This document shows positions 46,679-57,412 of a stretch of 64,000 nucleotides of DNA, piece by piece. Every line of letters starts with the position of its first letter. Within the stretch, counting starts at the first letter, position 1. The stretch lies in contig NZ_JACJQA010000026.1 in the NCBI RefSeq assembly GCF_014696355.1, forward strand, positions 1-64,000, in the 5' to 3' direction. A model generated the notes under the pieces. That model ran no database searches and had not been told where the DNA came from. It worked only from the letters and a program-made list of their open reading frames with translations. A program made the translations under genes and the position numbers. This DNA is from Pseudanabaena sp. FACHB-1998 (GTDB taxonomy: Bacteria > Cyanobacteriota > Cyanobacteriia > Pseudanabaenales > Pseudanabaenaceae).

Positions 46679-47761
46679 ATGAATAAAAAAAATTATCGAT
46701 TGCTATTTCTCTCTACTCCCGTTGGCGCTCTGGGGTCAGGGATTGGCGGCGGCGTGGAATTAACGCTGCAAAATGCCGCAAAAGCACTTATCGCCAAAGG
46801 ACATGAAATTGAAATAGTCGCTCCTGAAGGTTCGATTACGAAGGTGGCGAAACTGACTCAAATAGCTGGGAATGTCCAGATTCCAGCCCAAACAAAAGTC
46901 GGCATAGATATGGTGATGATGCCGCAAGACTCCGTTCTAGAGAATATGTGGAGCTACGCAAGGGAATCGCAACATCAGTTCGATTTGTTATTTAACTTTG
47001 CCTATGACTGGCTACCGCTTTATCTGACTCCATTTTTTGATCGCCCGATCGCCCATTGGATTAGTATGGCTTCCCTCTCGCCTGTAATGGATGCGATGGT
47101 GAGCAAGACAGTGCAGCGTTTCCCCAAGGCGATCGCGGTCAATACTCGCGCCTGTGCTGATACTTTTAGCGATGGCGAGCGCTTGATGATTATGGGTAAG
47201 GGGATTGATGTAGCGCAATATAAATTTGTCGCTCAGCCCCAAAAGCCAAGTTTGGCATGGGTAGGACGTATTTCTCCTGAAAAGGGGCTAGAAGATGCCG
47301 CCGAAGCAGCTCAAGTAACGGGACTTCCGTTACATATCTTTGGCTTAATCCAAGATCATGATTATTGGCAACAGATTCAAATTTCCTTTCCTCAAGCCGA
47401 AATTCATTACGAAGGATTTCTATCCACTGACGCACTGCAACATAAATTGGGGCAATGTAGTGCTTTACTCATGACTCCTCGCTGGGTTGAGGCGTTTGGA
47501 AATGCTGCGATCGAGGCGTTTGCCTGTGGTGTGCCTGTGATTTCCTACAGCAGTGGTGGACTTACGGAAATTGTGCGTCATGGCAAGACGGGCTTTTTAG
47601 TAGAAATGGGAAGTGTGGCGGGATTAATTAACGCAATTTCACAATTAGCTCAAATAGATCGCTTGACCTGTCGCCAACAGGTGGAAGCAGAATATTCTCT
47701 GGAGGTGTGGGGCGATCGCTTAGAGCGATGGTTTGAAGAGCTAATTACAGCGCATCCTTAG
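46679..47761 (+). CDS. Glycosyltransferase family 4 protein, pterin glucosyltransferase-like
   Basis: 360 residues, GT-B fold: N-terminal FLSTPVGALGSGIGGGVELTLQNAA (first 20 residues of that stretch are typical), a second domain from about 185 with WVGRISPEKGLEDA, and EAFGNAAIEAFACGVPVISY (donor Glu motif). The start region matches cyanobacterial UDP-glucose:tetrahydrobiopterin glucosyltransferases; the substrate is inferred. ATG 46679 follows AGGATGG. Monocistronic. Confidence 0.8.
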   Translation: MNKKNYRLLFLSTPVGALGSGIGGGVELTLQNAAKALIAKGHEIEIVAPEGSITKVAKLTQIAGNVQIPAQTKVGIDMVMMPQDSVLENMWSYARESQHQFDLLFNFAYDWLPLYLTPFFDRPIAHWISMASLSPVMDAMVSKTVQRFPKAIAVNTRACADTFSDGERLMIMGKGIDVAQYKFVAQPQKPSLAWVGRISPEKGLEDAAEAAQVTGLPLHIFGLIQDHDYWQQIQISFPQAEIHYEGFLSTDALQHKLGQCSALLMTPRWVEAFGNAAIEAFACGVPVISYSSGGLTEIVRHGKTGFLVEMGSVAGLINAISQLAQIDRLTCRQQVEAEYSLEVWGDRLERWFEELITAHP

Positions 47762-47772
47762 TATTACAACAA

Positions 47773-47809
47773 AGAGAGAGTTGCGGCGCTTCGCGCCGCA
47801 ACTCTCTCT
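47773..47809. terminator. Palindrome, 17-base perfect arms, loop TTC
   Basis: AGAGAGAGTTGCGGCGC and its complement; just past the glycosyltransferase stop. Confidence 0.85.
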
Positions 47810-47889
47810 GGCGTATTATCTATTTAGTTTTAAGATTTCACGAAAGCTGCTGATGCTAAGTTTATTCTCATTAAAAGGAGTAGACGAGC

Positions 47890-50814
47890 ATGGCATCACT
47901 TCACCAGCCACTATGGGCTTTGTCCTTTGAAGAAATTTATGAATCTCTTGGCACTGCTGCCGATGGTTTATCTCAGAACGAAGCACAATCGCGATTAGAA
48001 AAGTTTGGCGCAAACGAATTACCTGAACCCGCCCATCGACCATTATGGTTAAGGTTTACCGATCAGTTAAGCCATTTTATGGCGCTCTTGCTATGGGTAG
48101 CAGGAATTCTCGCCTTCATTTCCCGAACCCCTGAACTCGGTTGGGCGATTTGGGCAGTCATCTGGATTAATGCAATCTTTAGTTTTTGGCAAGAGTTTCA
48201 AGCGGAAAAAGCCCTATCCGCTCTCAAAAAAGTCTTGCCGATGCAGGTCAAGGTCTATCGCGATCGCGAACTCAAGCAAATACCAGCCCGAGAACTAGTG
48301 CGGGGCGATGTCCTGCAATTGGAAGAAGGCGATCGCGTTCCTGCCGATGCCCGATTAATTTCTGCCGAAAGTTTATATCTCGATGTCTCCGTGATGACAG
48401 GGGAATCTTTGCCTGTGGCGCGAAGTCCTTATCCTGTGCGTCTGCGGGAGTCAGTATCAGTACGTGGTGGCAAAACCATGCTCCGTCAAGGCGAACAGCC
48501 CAAGCAAGAAAAGGTCAGTCCTTCGGAAATTGCCAATCTTGTCTTAGCGGGTTCGACGGTGGCAGCAGGGCGGGCTGTAGCGGTGGTTTATGCGACAGGA
48601 GCCGATACAGAATTTGGGCAAGTGGCGCAGCTAACCACAGTGGTCAAGCGCGAACCCAGTAGCCTTGAAATACAAGTAGCCCTAATTGTGCGGATTATCA
48701 CCGCGATCGCGGTCAGCATGGGCGTAATTATCTTTTTGCTAGCCTACTTTTTGGTAGGTATTGAGGTAAAAGAAAGCTTTATTTTTGCGATCGGCATCAT
48801 CGTTGCCCTTGTGCCAGAGGGCTTATTACCGACCGTCACTCTATCCTTAGCGATCGGGGTGCGACGGATGGCGCGACACAATGCCTTGGTAAGGCGACTA
48901 TCGGCGGTGGAATCCCTGAGCGCCACAACGGTTATTTGCACTGATAAGACAGGCACATTGACCAAAAATGAAATGACGGTACGTTATCTGTGGTTACCTC
49001 ATCCACCCGATGCGGCAATGCCAGTTCCCCAGCTATCGACCGATAAGCTACCATCAGCACTGATTGAAGTTACAGGCTCGGGCTACGATCCCAGCAACGG
49101 TCAAGTTATTCTTCCCGATGATTCCGAAGTTGTATGGAAATCTAAGATTTTATTAATCGGTTCTGCTCTTTGCTCTAACGCACGGTTAATCCATCTTAAC
49201 GCCCCTAGTCGTTGGCAAGAGATTGGCGATCCGACCGAAGCAGCGCTCCTCGTGGCGGCGGGTAAAGCAAATCTCAATTTAGAAGTACTTCAAAAACAGT
49301 ATCCACGCTTACGAGAACTTCCCTTTGATTCCCGTCGGTTGATGATGACCGTGGTATTAAATTGGCAAGATTCGGAGCTATGGTCAAGTAAATTCCCGAA
49401 TCTGGCTTTTACCAAAGGCGCACCCTTGGAAGTTCTCAAGCATTGTCATGGAATTTTGCGCGATGGTCAGGTGCAGGAACTAACCCATGACTATGGGGAG
49501 GAAGTGGTGAATGCTAATGATGATCTAGCTCGACAGGGATTTCGGGTGTTAGGACTGGCGGCGCGTCAAGGTGGACAGGAACTGCTGGATCTTAAGGCAC
49601 AGGAATTAGAACAGGATTTAATCTTTATTGGGCTAGTGGCGATGTTCGATCCGCCCCGTGATGAAGTGCCGAAGGCGATCGCCCAATGTCATCAAGCAGG
49701 CATCAAAGTAACGATGGTCACTGGTGATTATGGGCTAACTGCCGAAGCGATCGCCCGTCAAATTGGCTTAGTCAGTGACAAAGTGCGGGTGATCACAGGC
49801 GCAGGATTAGAGCATCTCTCCGATGCCCAACTGCGACAGGTCGTCAAATATCGCTTTGGTTTGGTATTTGCCAGAATGTCCCCCGAACATAAATTACGGT
49901 TAGTTCAAGCCTACAAAAGTATTGGCGAAGTGGTAGCGGTGACAGGCGATGGTGTTAATGATGCACCTGCGTTAAGGGCGGCAAATATCGGTATTGCGAT
50001 GGGTCAAAATGGAACGGATGTGGCGCGAGAAGCTGCCGATATTGTCTTGACCGATGATAACTTTGCCACCATTGTCGTGGCGATCGAGCAGGGTCGGACG
50101 GTTTATCAAAATATCCGCAAATTTATGACCTATATTTTGGCATCCAATGTGGCGGAACTCGTGCCATTTCTGGCGATGGTAATTCTCAAAATCCCTCCAG
50201 CCCTAATCATTATGCAAATTCTGATCGTGGATTTGGGAACAGATATTTTGCCTGCCCTTGCCTTGGGAACTGAGTCCGCCGAAATTGGCACGATGAAATT
50301 ACCACCACGCAGCAAATCACGACCTCTACTCGATCGCTCCTTACTCTTGCGAGCTTACTGCTTCCTTGGCTTAATCGAAGCAACCTTAGGAATGATGGGT
50401 TTCTTTTGGGTATGGCATAGCTATGGCTATGATTTCAATGCACTTCAAGTGATCGCTCCCAATATTCTCTCTCGCACAGCTAATCCAGAAATTACTTTTA
50501 TCTATGCCCAAGCCACGACCATGACTTTAGCGATTATCGTAGCTTGTCAAGATGGAAATGTTTTTGCCTGTCGCTCCGAAAGAACTTCTATCTTTCGCTT
50601 AGGATTATTTTCTAATCCTTTCATCTGGCTAGGCATTGCTACTGAATGGATATTGATCCTATCAATCATTGAAATTGCCCAATTAAGGCAGATTTTTTCT
50701 ACAGCGCCTCTGACAACATGGCAATGGTTATTTTTATTAATCTGTCCACCCATTTTATTAGGCATGGAGGAATTGCGTAAGTTGTTTTTGCGTAACAGAA
50801 AGCAAAAGTCGTGA
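47890..50814 (+). CDS. Cation-transporting P-type ATPase, P2 class, 974 aa
   Basis: Eight to ten membrane segments; phosphorylation loop CTDKTGTLTKNE, actuator TGES, nucleotide motifs FTKGAP and MVTGDYGLTAEA, and hinge VTGDGVNDAPALR. The membrane motif PEGLLPTVT resembles Na+/K+ pumps (P2C) more than Ca2+ pumps with IPEALP, but the ion cannot be read. The N-terminal domain (LSQNEAQSRLEKFGANELPE) is the standard P2 start. ATG 47890 with AAAAGGAG upstream. Confidence 0.9.
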   Translation: MASLHQPLWALSFEEIYESLGTAADGLSQNEAQSRLEKFGANELPEPAHRPLWLRFTDQLSHFMALLLWVAGILAFISRTPELGWAIWAVIWINAIFSFWQEFQAEKALSALKKVLPMQVKVYRDRELKQIPARELVRGDVLQLEEGDRVPADARLISAESLYLDVSVMTGESLPVARSPYPVRLRESVSVRGGKTMLRQGEQPKQEKVSPSEIANLVLAGSTVAAGRAVAVVYATGADTEFGQVAQLTTVVKREPSSLEIQVALIVRIITAIAVSMGVIIFLLAYFLVGIEVKESFIFAIGIIVALVPEGLLPTVTLSLAIGVRRMARHNALVRRLSAVESLSATTVICTDKTGTLTKNEMTVRYLWLPHPPDAAMPVPQLSTDKLPSALIEVTGSGYDPSNGQVILPDDSEVVWKSKILLIGSALCSNARLIHLNAPSRWQEIGDPTEAALLVAAGKANLNLEVLQKQYPRLRELPFDSRRLMMTVVLNWQDSELWSSKFPNLAFTKGAPLEVLKHCHGILRDGQVQELTHDYGEEVVNANDDLARQGFRVLGLAARQGGQELLDLKAQELEQDLIFIGLVAMFDPPRDEVPKAIAQCHQAGIKVTMVTGDYGLTAEAIARQIGLVSDKVRVITGAGLEHLSDAQLRQVVKYRFGLVFARMSPEHKLRLVQAYKSIGEVVAVTGDGVNDAPALRAANIGIAMGQNGTDVAREAADIVLTDDNFATIVVAIEQGRTVYQNIRKFMTYILASNVAELVPFLAMVILKIPPALIIMQILIVDLGTDILPALALGTESAEIGTMKLPPRSKSRPLLDRSLLLRAYCFLGLIEATLGMMGFFWVWHSYGYDFNALQVIAPNILSRTANPEITFIYAQATTMTLAIIVACQDGNVFACRSERTSIFRLGLFSNPFIWLGIATEWILILSIIEIAQLRQIFSTAPLTTWQWLFLLICPPILLGMEELRKLFLRNRKQKS

Positions 50815-50821
50815 ATTGATT

Positions 50822-50896
50822 AGGACTTACGCAAAGCTAAGGAATTTATTGGGTTTTGGGTAAGTCCTCACTAAAAATGACGTAGCCATTTTTAGT
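50822..50896. repeat. Decayed palindromes between the ATPase and EcfT genes
   Basis: AGGACTTAC (50822-50830) pairs with GTAAGTCCT (50860-50868), around TTGGGTTTTGGG, and ACTAAAAATG (50870-50879) pairs with CATTTTTAGT (50887-50896) around ACGTAGC. Worn copies of the AAAACCCAA and ATGGC families. Confidence 0.55.
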
Positions 50897-50936
50897 TTTG
50901 GTATAAGTTTTATAGAAATGAAACCTAGAGTAGTCA

Positions 50937-51785
50937 ATGAAAATCCAAACTGTTGATCGCGATTCTCTGTTTACGCGCTTAGACTTTCGCACTAAGTTAG
51001 TGGCGATGCTATCCATTACCATCCTCGCCTTTCTTTGGGAAAGCCCGATCGCTGGTGGGATATTGACCCTAAGCGTGCTACTAGCCTGTGCGATCGCGGG
51101 AGTCAGACTGAACTATTTAGGAACTCTCTTAAAAGTAATGATTCCTTTTTATCTATTTCTAATTTTGAGTATGGGATTTTTTAACGTCGAACAGGTGAAA
51201 TTACTAACCCACAAAACCGAACTTACGAGTATCTTTACCCTACCGTCATCGTGGTGGCTCATTGGCAACTCCAAAATGACCTTAGAAGGAACTCTCTATG
51301 GTTTAAATATTGTCTTCAAAACCCTGACGATGATCTTGGTGATTCCCTTAGCGATTTTTACAACGGATGTCAATCAAATGACCGTGGGTATGGTACGCGC
51401 TAAGATTCCTTACAAGATTGTATTTATTTTTTCCTCTACCTTGCGATTTGTTCCACTTTTATTAGAAGAAGTGCAATCGATTATTGAATCCCAGCGTTTA
51501 CGGGGGTTAAATTTTGAGAAAATGGGAGGAATAAAAAAGGCTCAAGTTTATGCCAAAGTTGCCGTACCTTTAATTTTAAATTCGCTGTCTAAGTCTCAAA
51601 AGTTAGAAGTAGTTTTGCAATCCAAGGCTTTTTCGGGCAGTTCTCAACGTACCTATCTCCATGAATCTGATTTAAAAAATACCGATTACCTACTAATGTT
51701 TGGCTCTATATTTTTCTTTCTTGTCGCGATCGCCCTATACATAGGTTTCGGAATTGGCAAATTTGCGTGGCTAATTTACAAGTAA
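50937..51785 (+). CDS. ecfT: Energy-coupling factor transporter T component, EcfT-like
   Basis: 282 residues with 5-6 membrane segments and the two signature cytoplasmic motifs: SQRLRGLN (about 184-191) and SKAFSGSSQR near 227, which contact the ECF ATPases. It is the transmembrane part of vitamin or metal uptake systems. No ATPase or S component gene is adjacent, which is normal for shared ECF modules. ATG at 50937. Confidence 0.85.
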   Translation: MKIQTVDRDSLFTRLDFRTKLVAMLSITILAFLWESPIAGGILTLSVLLACAIAGVRLNYLGTLLKVMIPFYLFLILSMGFFNVEQVKLLTHKTELTSIFTLPSSWWLIGNSKMTLEGTLYGLNIVFKTLTMILVIPLAIFTTDVNQMTVGMVRAKIPYKIVFIFSSTLRFVPLLLEEVQSIIESQRLRGLNFEKMGGIKKAQVYAKVAVPLILNSLSKSQKLEVVLQSKAFSGSSQRTYLHESDLKNTDYLLMFGSIFFFLVAIALYIGFGIGKFAWLIYK

Positions 51786-51795
51786 TTACCAAAAG

Positions 51796-51828
51796 AGTAA
51801 AAGGGGGCGCTTTGCGCCCCCTTTTACT
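51796..51828. terminator. Terminator of the EcfT gene, 15-base arms, loop TTT
   Basis: AGTAAAAGGGGGCGC and its complement. A worn repeat of it follows at 51833-51910 (TTGGGAG, then a CGGGGCTTCGCGCCG core). Confidence 0.85.
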
Positions 51829-51992
51829 TGTTATTGGGAGACCTTGCTTCCGCCGCCTCCCAATATCTACCAAAAGAGTTAAGACGGGGCTTCGCGCCGC
51901 CTCACAATAACTTGGTTTTATGGTTTCAAAACTCCTATGGGTGATCTAGTCTGCTAGAATCAGGGCTAGGTATTTACCCTAATCTGTAGTTC

Positions 51993-53042
51993 ATGCCCCA
52001 CAAGTTGGGGATAGTTTGGGAATCTCTTAAGAGTCACGTCACCGCCATGATGCAATCGGAAAATCTTCGTCAACGTGCCGCCGTATTGGGTTTGCAGGTC
52101 TTTAGCAAGCGCTCAGCCGTTCGGCTTGGCATCGTAACGCAAATCTGGCTAGATGTCGATCAGCGCCGAGTTACTGGAGTAACTGTAGCTGAGCGCTTTG
52201 TGCCAGGTACACCGATCGGCATTGGTGACACCTTCTTCATGTCTCTCGACAATATCGATTTATTAGGTCCCGATGCCATCCTCGTCGATGATGAGTCCGT
52301 CCTCGAAGATATTTTAGTTACCGAGCGTTTCACGAGCTTGATCAACAACGAAGTCGTAACCGAGTCTGGCGAGCCACTCGGTAAAGTACGCGATTTTAAA
52401 TTCGATCCCGAAACAGGCGACCTCCTATTTTTGATCGTCGCTTCCATTGGCAATCCAATTATTCCCGCCAGCCTGATTAGTACCTACGAGCTAGATGTCA
52501 ATGAAATTATTGCCGTAGGTCGCGATCGCATTATCGTGACTGAGGGAATGGAAGATCGCATGACCCAGCTTAGCAAAGGATTGCTTGAACGCCTCGGACT
52601 TGGCAAAGCTCCTTGGGAAGATGAGTTTGAGGATGACTATATGCCTCCTACGACCACCATTCGGGACAATGCGCTATCGTCAGGCACTCGCAGCAGCTAC
52701 TCCCCCCCACCGCAGCAACAACGCCCCGTCTATCGCCAAGAGCAATCTTGGGATGATGGCGATAACTGGGCGGAGGAACGTGTTCCCGTCAATCCACCGC
52801 CACAACGTCGTCAAGCTAGAGCCGAAATGCGCCCTGAGCCATCTCGTCCGATCGCCCCACCACCGAAGCCGATCGACAATTACGATGACGATTATGATGA
52901 TTTTGAGGATGATTATCCCACCTCCTCCAAGCCTGATTTTCGTAACGAAACCCAACAGCAAATCCGCGATGCTTGGGGCGAAACCAAAATTCCTGACAAG
53001 TCCAAACAACGCCTTCCCGAAGAGGAATTTGACGAAATCTAA
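51993..53042 (+). CDS. PRC-barrel domain protein with disordered tail, 349 aa
   Basis: Two PRC-barrel-like domains at about 25-105 and 110-185 (VLGLQVFSKRSAVRLGIVTQ; VTESGEPLGKVRDFKFDPET). The rest is a Pro/Gln/Asp-rich disordered tail. PRC barrels bind proteins or RNA; cyanobacterial versions are linked to thylakoid or ribosome-associated roles without firm function. An ATG about 18 codons downstream (near MQSENLRQRA) may be the true start. Its TAA overlaps the next ATG by one base, so the two genes are coupled. Confidence 0.82.
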   Translation: MPHKLGIVWESLKSHVTAMMQSENLRQRAAVLGLQVFSKRSAVRLGIVTQIWLDVDQRRVTGVTVAERFVPGTPIGIGDTFFMSLDNIDLLGPDAILVDDESVLEDILVTERFTSLINNEVVTESGEPLGKVRDFKFDPETGDLLFLIVASIGNPIIPASLISTYELDVNEIIAVGRDRIIVTEGMEDRMTQLSKGLLERLGLGKAPWEDEFEDDYMPPTTTIRDNALSSGTRSSYSPPPQQQRPVYRQEQSWDDGDNWAEERVPVNPPPQRRQARAEMRPEPSRPIAPPPKPIDNYDDDYDDFEDDYPTSSKPDFRNETQQQIRDAWGETKIPDKSKQRLPEEEFDEI

Positions 53043-53818
53043 TGCTACCCCGTGACCTATTGAATCATGTTGAAAATCGCGACACCCTTAGCCGCCTATT
53101 AGATTTAGCCGATCGCGCAATTCAAACATGGGAAGTTGTGTGCAGTGATTTTCTTTCACCCCCTGAAATTGCGGAAGCAATGATGGTTTTTGGCAAAATG
53201 ACGGAAATTCATTGCCTAGCTTGGGGCGGCTACGAGCAAGCGGAGCGACAAAGATTGGCGATCGCCCGCAGTGAGTTACCGCTTGATCAATCTCAAGTCA
53301 GCCTTACGCCAATTTCAATTTTGGGAAATTTCCTCTTTGATACCGCAACCCATCGCGATTTTCTCGGAGCCTTGCTTGGCTGTGGAATCGAGCGCCAAAA
53401 AGTAGGCGATATCAATGTCTTAGGCGAAAAGGGCGCACAGGCAATCGTTGTTCCTGAACTAGTGGAATACTTGCAACTGCATTTTAATCAAGTGCGGACT
53501 GTTCCCGTTAAGGTCAAGGCGATCGCTTGGGAAGAGTTAAAAATTCGCATCCCTGTTACCAAAGAACTCACTTCTACGGAAGCATCCTTGAGACTCGATG
53601 CGATCGCCTCCTTCGGTTTCGGCATGTCGCGCAGCAAGATGGTGGACTTGATTAACGGTGAAGATGTAAGGGTTAACTGGAAAACAATCTCTCAGCCTAG
53701 CTATCAGGTTAAATCAGGCGATCTCATTGCGATTCGCGGCAAGGGGCGCGTTACCATCGGTGACATCATGATTACTAAGAAAGAGCGTTATCGAGTCCAA
53801 ATGACGCGATCGGTTTAA
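53042..53818 (+). CDS. Photosystem II S4 domain protein, YlmH-like
   Basis: 258 residues: N-terminal YlmH-type domain (FLSPPEIAEAMMVFGKM; GCGIERQKVGDINVLGEKGA) and a C-terminal S4 RNA-binding domain (RLDAIASFGFGMSRSKMVDLINGEDVRVNWK and following; motif split here into two pieces RLDAIASFGFGMSRSK and MVDLINGEDVRVNW). In cyanobacteria the family is called the photosystem II S4 protein; it likely binds RNA or ribosomes. Starts overlapping the PRC-barrel gene. Confidence 0.88.
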   Translation: MLPRDLLNHVENRDTLSRLLDLADRAIQTWEVVCSDFLSPPEIAEAMMVFGKMTEIHCLAWGGYEQAERQRLAIARSELPLDQSQVSLTPISILGNFLFDTATHRDFLGALLGCGIERQKVGDINVLGEKGAQAIVVPELVEYLQLHFNQVRTVPVKVKAIAWEELKIRIPVTKELTSTEASLRLDAIASFGFGMSRSKMVDLINGEDVRVNWKTISQPSYQVKSGDLIAIRGKGRVTIGDIMITKKERYRVQMTRSV

Positions 53819-53821
53819 TTG

Positions 53822-53864
53822 CCAAAACCTGTAGCGTACGCGCAGCGTGCATTACGGGTTTTGG
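53822..53864. terminator. Worn AAAACCTGT palindrome, convergent genes
   Basis: CCAAAACCTGT (53822-53832) pairs with ACGGGTTTTGG (53854-53864), with one mismatch, around a GTACGCGCAGCGTGC core. Probable shared terminator. Confidence 0.65.
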
Positions 53865-53891
53865 TTCTGGTTTTTAATTTAGTTCTGCCCC

Positions 53892-55796
53892 TTAGCAATT
53901 CCAAATTTTAATATTATCACTCCAACAACTGCCTGCTGCTAGCTGGTTTCCATCTTTAGAGAAATTCACACATAGAATTGGATGTACTCCCACCGAAAGA
54001 ATACCGATCTCCTCAGCAGTTTTAGGATTCCATAGTCTAATCGTGCGATCAATACTTCTACTAACTAAAATTTCGCCATTAGGACTAAATGCGAGCGAAT
54101 TAACCCCCGCCGTATGCCCTTTTAGGGTTGAAATTATAGCCCCTGTCTCTGGTCTCCAGAGCTTAATTGTGCAATCACGACTACCACTAGCCAGCAAATC
54201 ATTAATTGGACTAAAGGCTGTACAGGTAATGACATCACTATGTCCTGTAAGTGTAATTTGTGATTGGATTCGCCAAGGATTCCATATCCGAATTGTGCAA
54301 TCGTAGCTACCACTGGCTAAAAGATCGCCTGTTGTGTTGAAAGAAAGAGCCGTTACATAGGATGAATGCTCATTGAAAGTGCGAAAGGTCTTATTAGACC
54401 ATAGATCCCAAATCCGAATGGAATTATCATAGCTACCACTGGCTAACAAACGATTGTCAGGGCAGAATGCAAGGGAACTCACATAGGCTGTGTGGCTCTG
54501 AAAAGAGATGGGTTCTTGCAGTTTATCTAAACTCCAAACAAGTACTTTGCAATCACTGCCACCACTAGCAAGATATCGATCATTATTACTAATGGCGACG
54601 GCAAAAATATCACCTACATGTCCTTTTAAATTTAGGATTGATTTTCCCGTATTAGGATGCCACAAGCGCACGAAACTATCACTCCCCCCACTCATTAAAT
54701 TGCTGTGATCACTATTAAAAGCCAAATCGTGAACGCAACCAGAATGGCTAGTAAAAACACTATTTAAAGACCATTTTTTTATTTTTTGTCTGAGCTTTCT
54801 ATCATCATTGTTTTGTTGTTCAGATAATAATGTTATGAGATTTTTATTGGAATGTATTTGCTGATTTTGAGTAGCTTTAATAATATTGATGTAAGGTGCG
54901 ATTACATTGATATCAAAATAACGAGAAGTTAAGATTTTTTCAGAGCTTAATAATCTTGGCAAATAATAGGGGTTTAAGTGGAGGTAATACCAATCAGCAA
55001 TAAATGCCGACATAAGTTCTTGAATTGAGATAATAATCTGCCGAATAATTCTCAGAGATTTTCGTTCTTTTATTCCTGAAGATACTAAAATGTCATAGGA
55101 TTCTTCCCAATACCATGTAGGCAAAGTAAAGTTAAGGATGTAATTACTATATGGTAGCCACAATCCCAAATGAAAATAAGCCTTATAATCACTGATGCTA
55201 CTATGCAAAATCAATGTGGGAATATGAGCTAAAATGGGTTGTAATTGTTGGATGTCACTATTGCCAATTGCGTTATAAAAATAATCATCATGAAACTCAA
55301 TAGGACATTCTTTACTATCAGGGGGATAATTAATGCTTAAAAACATTTTTAAGTCTTCTATCAATTCAATCTCAAGATTTTCTCTTAATTCGGGAATACA
55401 GCTAGGGCTTGCTTTTAAAGGTGATGAAAGAATCAATAATCGATGTTTTTCAGCATTTTCATGGAGAATGCGATCACTAATATTACGACTAAAGTTTGAT
55501 GAAATATTACTTTCGTATAGATTTTCTATTATATTATTATCATTTTTAGCATTAGATATAACTTGCCACTCACCTAGTAATTCCAAAATGACTTTACTAA
55601 AACTAGGATTAGTTCTATCTATTGCTTTTAAATAGCGTGGATCAGTAATAATTTCAGACGGAATTAAAAACACCTCATTATTTAGATTGAGAGATTTTTG
55701 GTTTTGAATAAGTTCCTTTAAATTCTTTTCTAATATTTTTGCTGCGTCATCTAAGAACTTTGTCAAAACTTCTATAACTTCAGAAGGAAGTGTCAT
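53892..55796 (-). CDS. WD40 repeat protein with an unassigned N-terminal domain, 634 aa
   Basis: The C-terminal half (from about 345) is a seven-bladed WD40 propeller (HSGCVHDLAFN; LASGSYDNSIRIWD; LASGSRDCTIKLW). Residues 1-340 are not recognised: an N-terminal helix, a segment RLLILSSPLKASPSCIPELR, the strand-like PILAHIPTLILHSSISD and a helical part. This may be a TIR-like or effector-associated sensor (weak suggestion). AT-rich N-terminal part. ATG at 55796. Confidence 0.85.
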   Translation of the reverse strand: MTLPSEVIEVLTKFLDDAAKILEKNLKELIQNQKSLNLNNEVFLIPSEIITDPRYLKAIDRTNPSFSKVILELLGEWQVISNAKNDNNIIENLYESNISSNFSRNISDRILHENAEKHRLLILSSPLKASPSCIPELRENLEIELIEDLKMFLSINYPPDSKECPIEFHDDYFYNAIGNSDIQQLQPILAHIPTLILHSSISDYKAYFHLGLWLPYSNYILNFTLPTWYWEESYDILVSSGIKERKSLRIIRQIIISIQELMSAFIADWYYLHLNPYYLPRLLSSEKILTSRYFDINVIAPYINIIKATQNQQIHSNKNLITLLSEQQNNDDRKLRQKIKKWSLNSVFTSHSGCVHDLAFNSDHSNLMSGGSDSFVRLWHPNTGKSILNLKGHVGDIFAVAISNNDRYLASGGSDCKVLVWSLDKLQEPISFQSHTAYVSSLAFCPDNRLLASGSYDNSIRIWDLWSNKTFRTFNEHSSYVTALSFNTTGDLLASGSYDCTIRIWNPWRIQSQITLTGHSDVITCTAFSPINDLLASGSRDCTIKLWRPETGAIISTLKGHTAGVNSLAFSPNGEILVSRSIDRTIRLWNPKTAEEIGILSVGVHPILCVNFSKDGNQLAAGSCWSDNIKIWNC

Positions 55797-56044
55797 AAAT
55801 ACCTTCTAAAATTTCTCTTTGGATGAATTCCTTAAAACCAATGTCTGTGATTAAAGCTAACAAGTTTTTAGCAATCTTGATCAACCTGCGATCGCTATAT
55901 AGCCCACCCATAAAAGTTATTAAAATTAGCATAGATGTCTGATTTGTCCTATTCACAATACTATCATTCTTTTATTAGGTAATACTCAAACACAAAATGA
56001 TGTAGCCATTTTGAGTCTTCAAACCCCTGACTGAGTTTAGTTTT

Positions 56045-56078
56045 AATTAACAAAAGTGTAATGTCACTTTTGTTAATT
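56045..56078. repeat. Inverted repeat, 14-base arms
   Basis: Arms 56045-56058 and 56065-56078 around TAATGT; no terminator function is expected in this divergent region. Confidence 0.75.
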
Positions 56079-56107
56079 GATATAAGTAACGGAGCATAAT
56101 AAAAAAT

Positions 56108-56160
56108 CAGCCCTAAAACTTATAGTCCATGCCCATCGTGCGCTATGGGTTTTAGGGCTG
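56108..56160. repeat. Inverted repeat, 12-base arms with AT-rich centre
   Basis: CAGCCCTAAAAC pairs with GTTTTAGGGCTG around a 29-base loop containing CATGCCCATCGTGCGC. Confidence 0.7.
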
Positions 56161-56276
56161 TCCAAATTATTGACTTGTCAAAAACTTTGATTATTTAGTT
56201 GGAAAGCTTTAGAAAATAACAGTTTTGGAAAAAAATCTTGAGTTTCACCTTAGTCCAAATCGCTGTAAAATTTTAA

Positions 56277-57266
<990 letters not shown>

Positions 57267-57313
57267 AACCAAAATAGCCGTGCCAACTACAACTCTTTTT
57301 GGCATGACATGAT

Positions 57314-57362
57314 ACCCAAAATAAAAGTGGCAGTGCTTCGCACTGCCACTTTTATTTTGGGT
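57314..57362. terminator. por terminator, 23-base perfect arms, loop TTC
   Basis: ACCCAAAATAAAAGTGGCAG edge and AGTGC core, after por. Confidence 0.85.
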
Positions 57363-57412
57363 TTGGAAAGTTATGGAAATATGGTAAAAATGAAACAATA
57401 ATAAAGTGGCGG

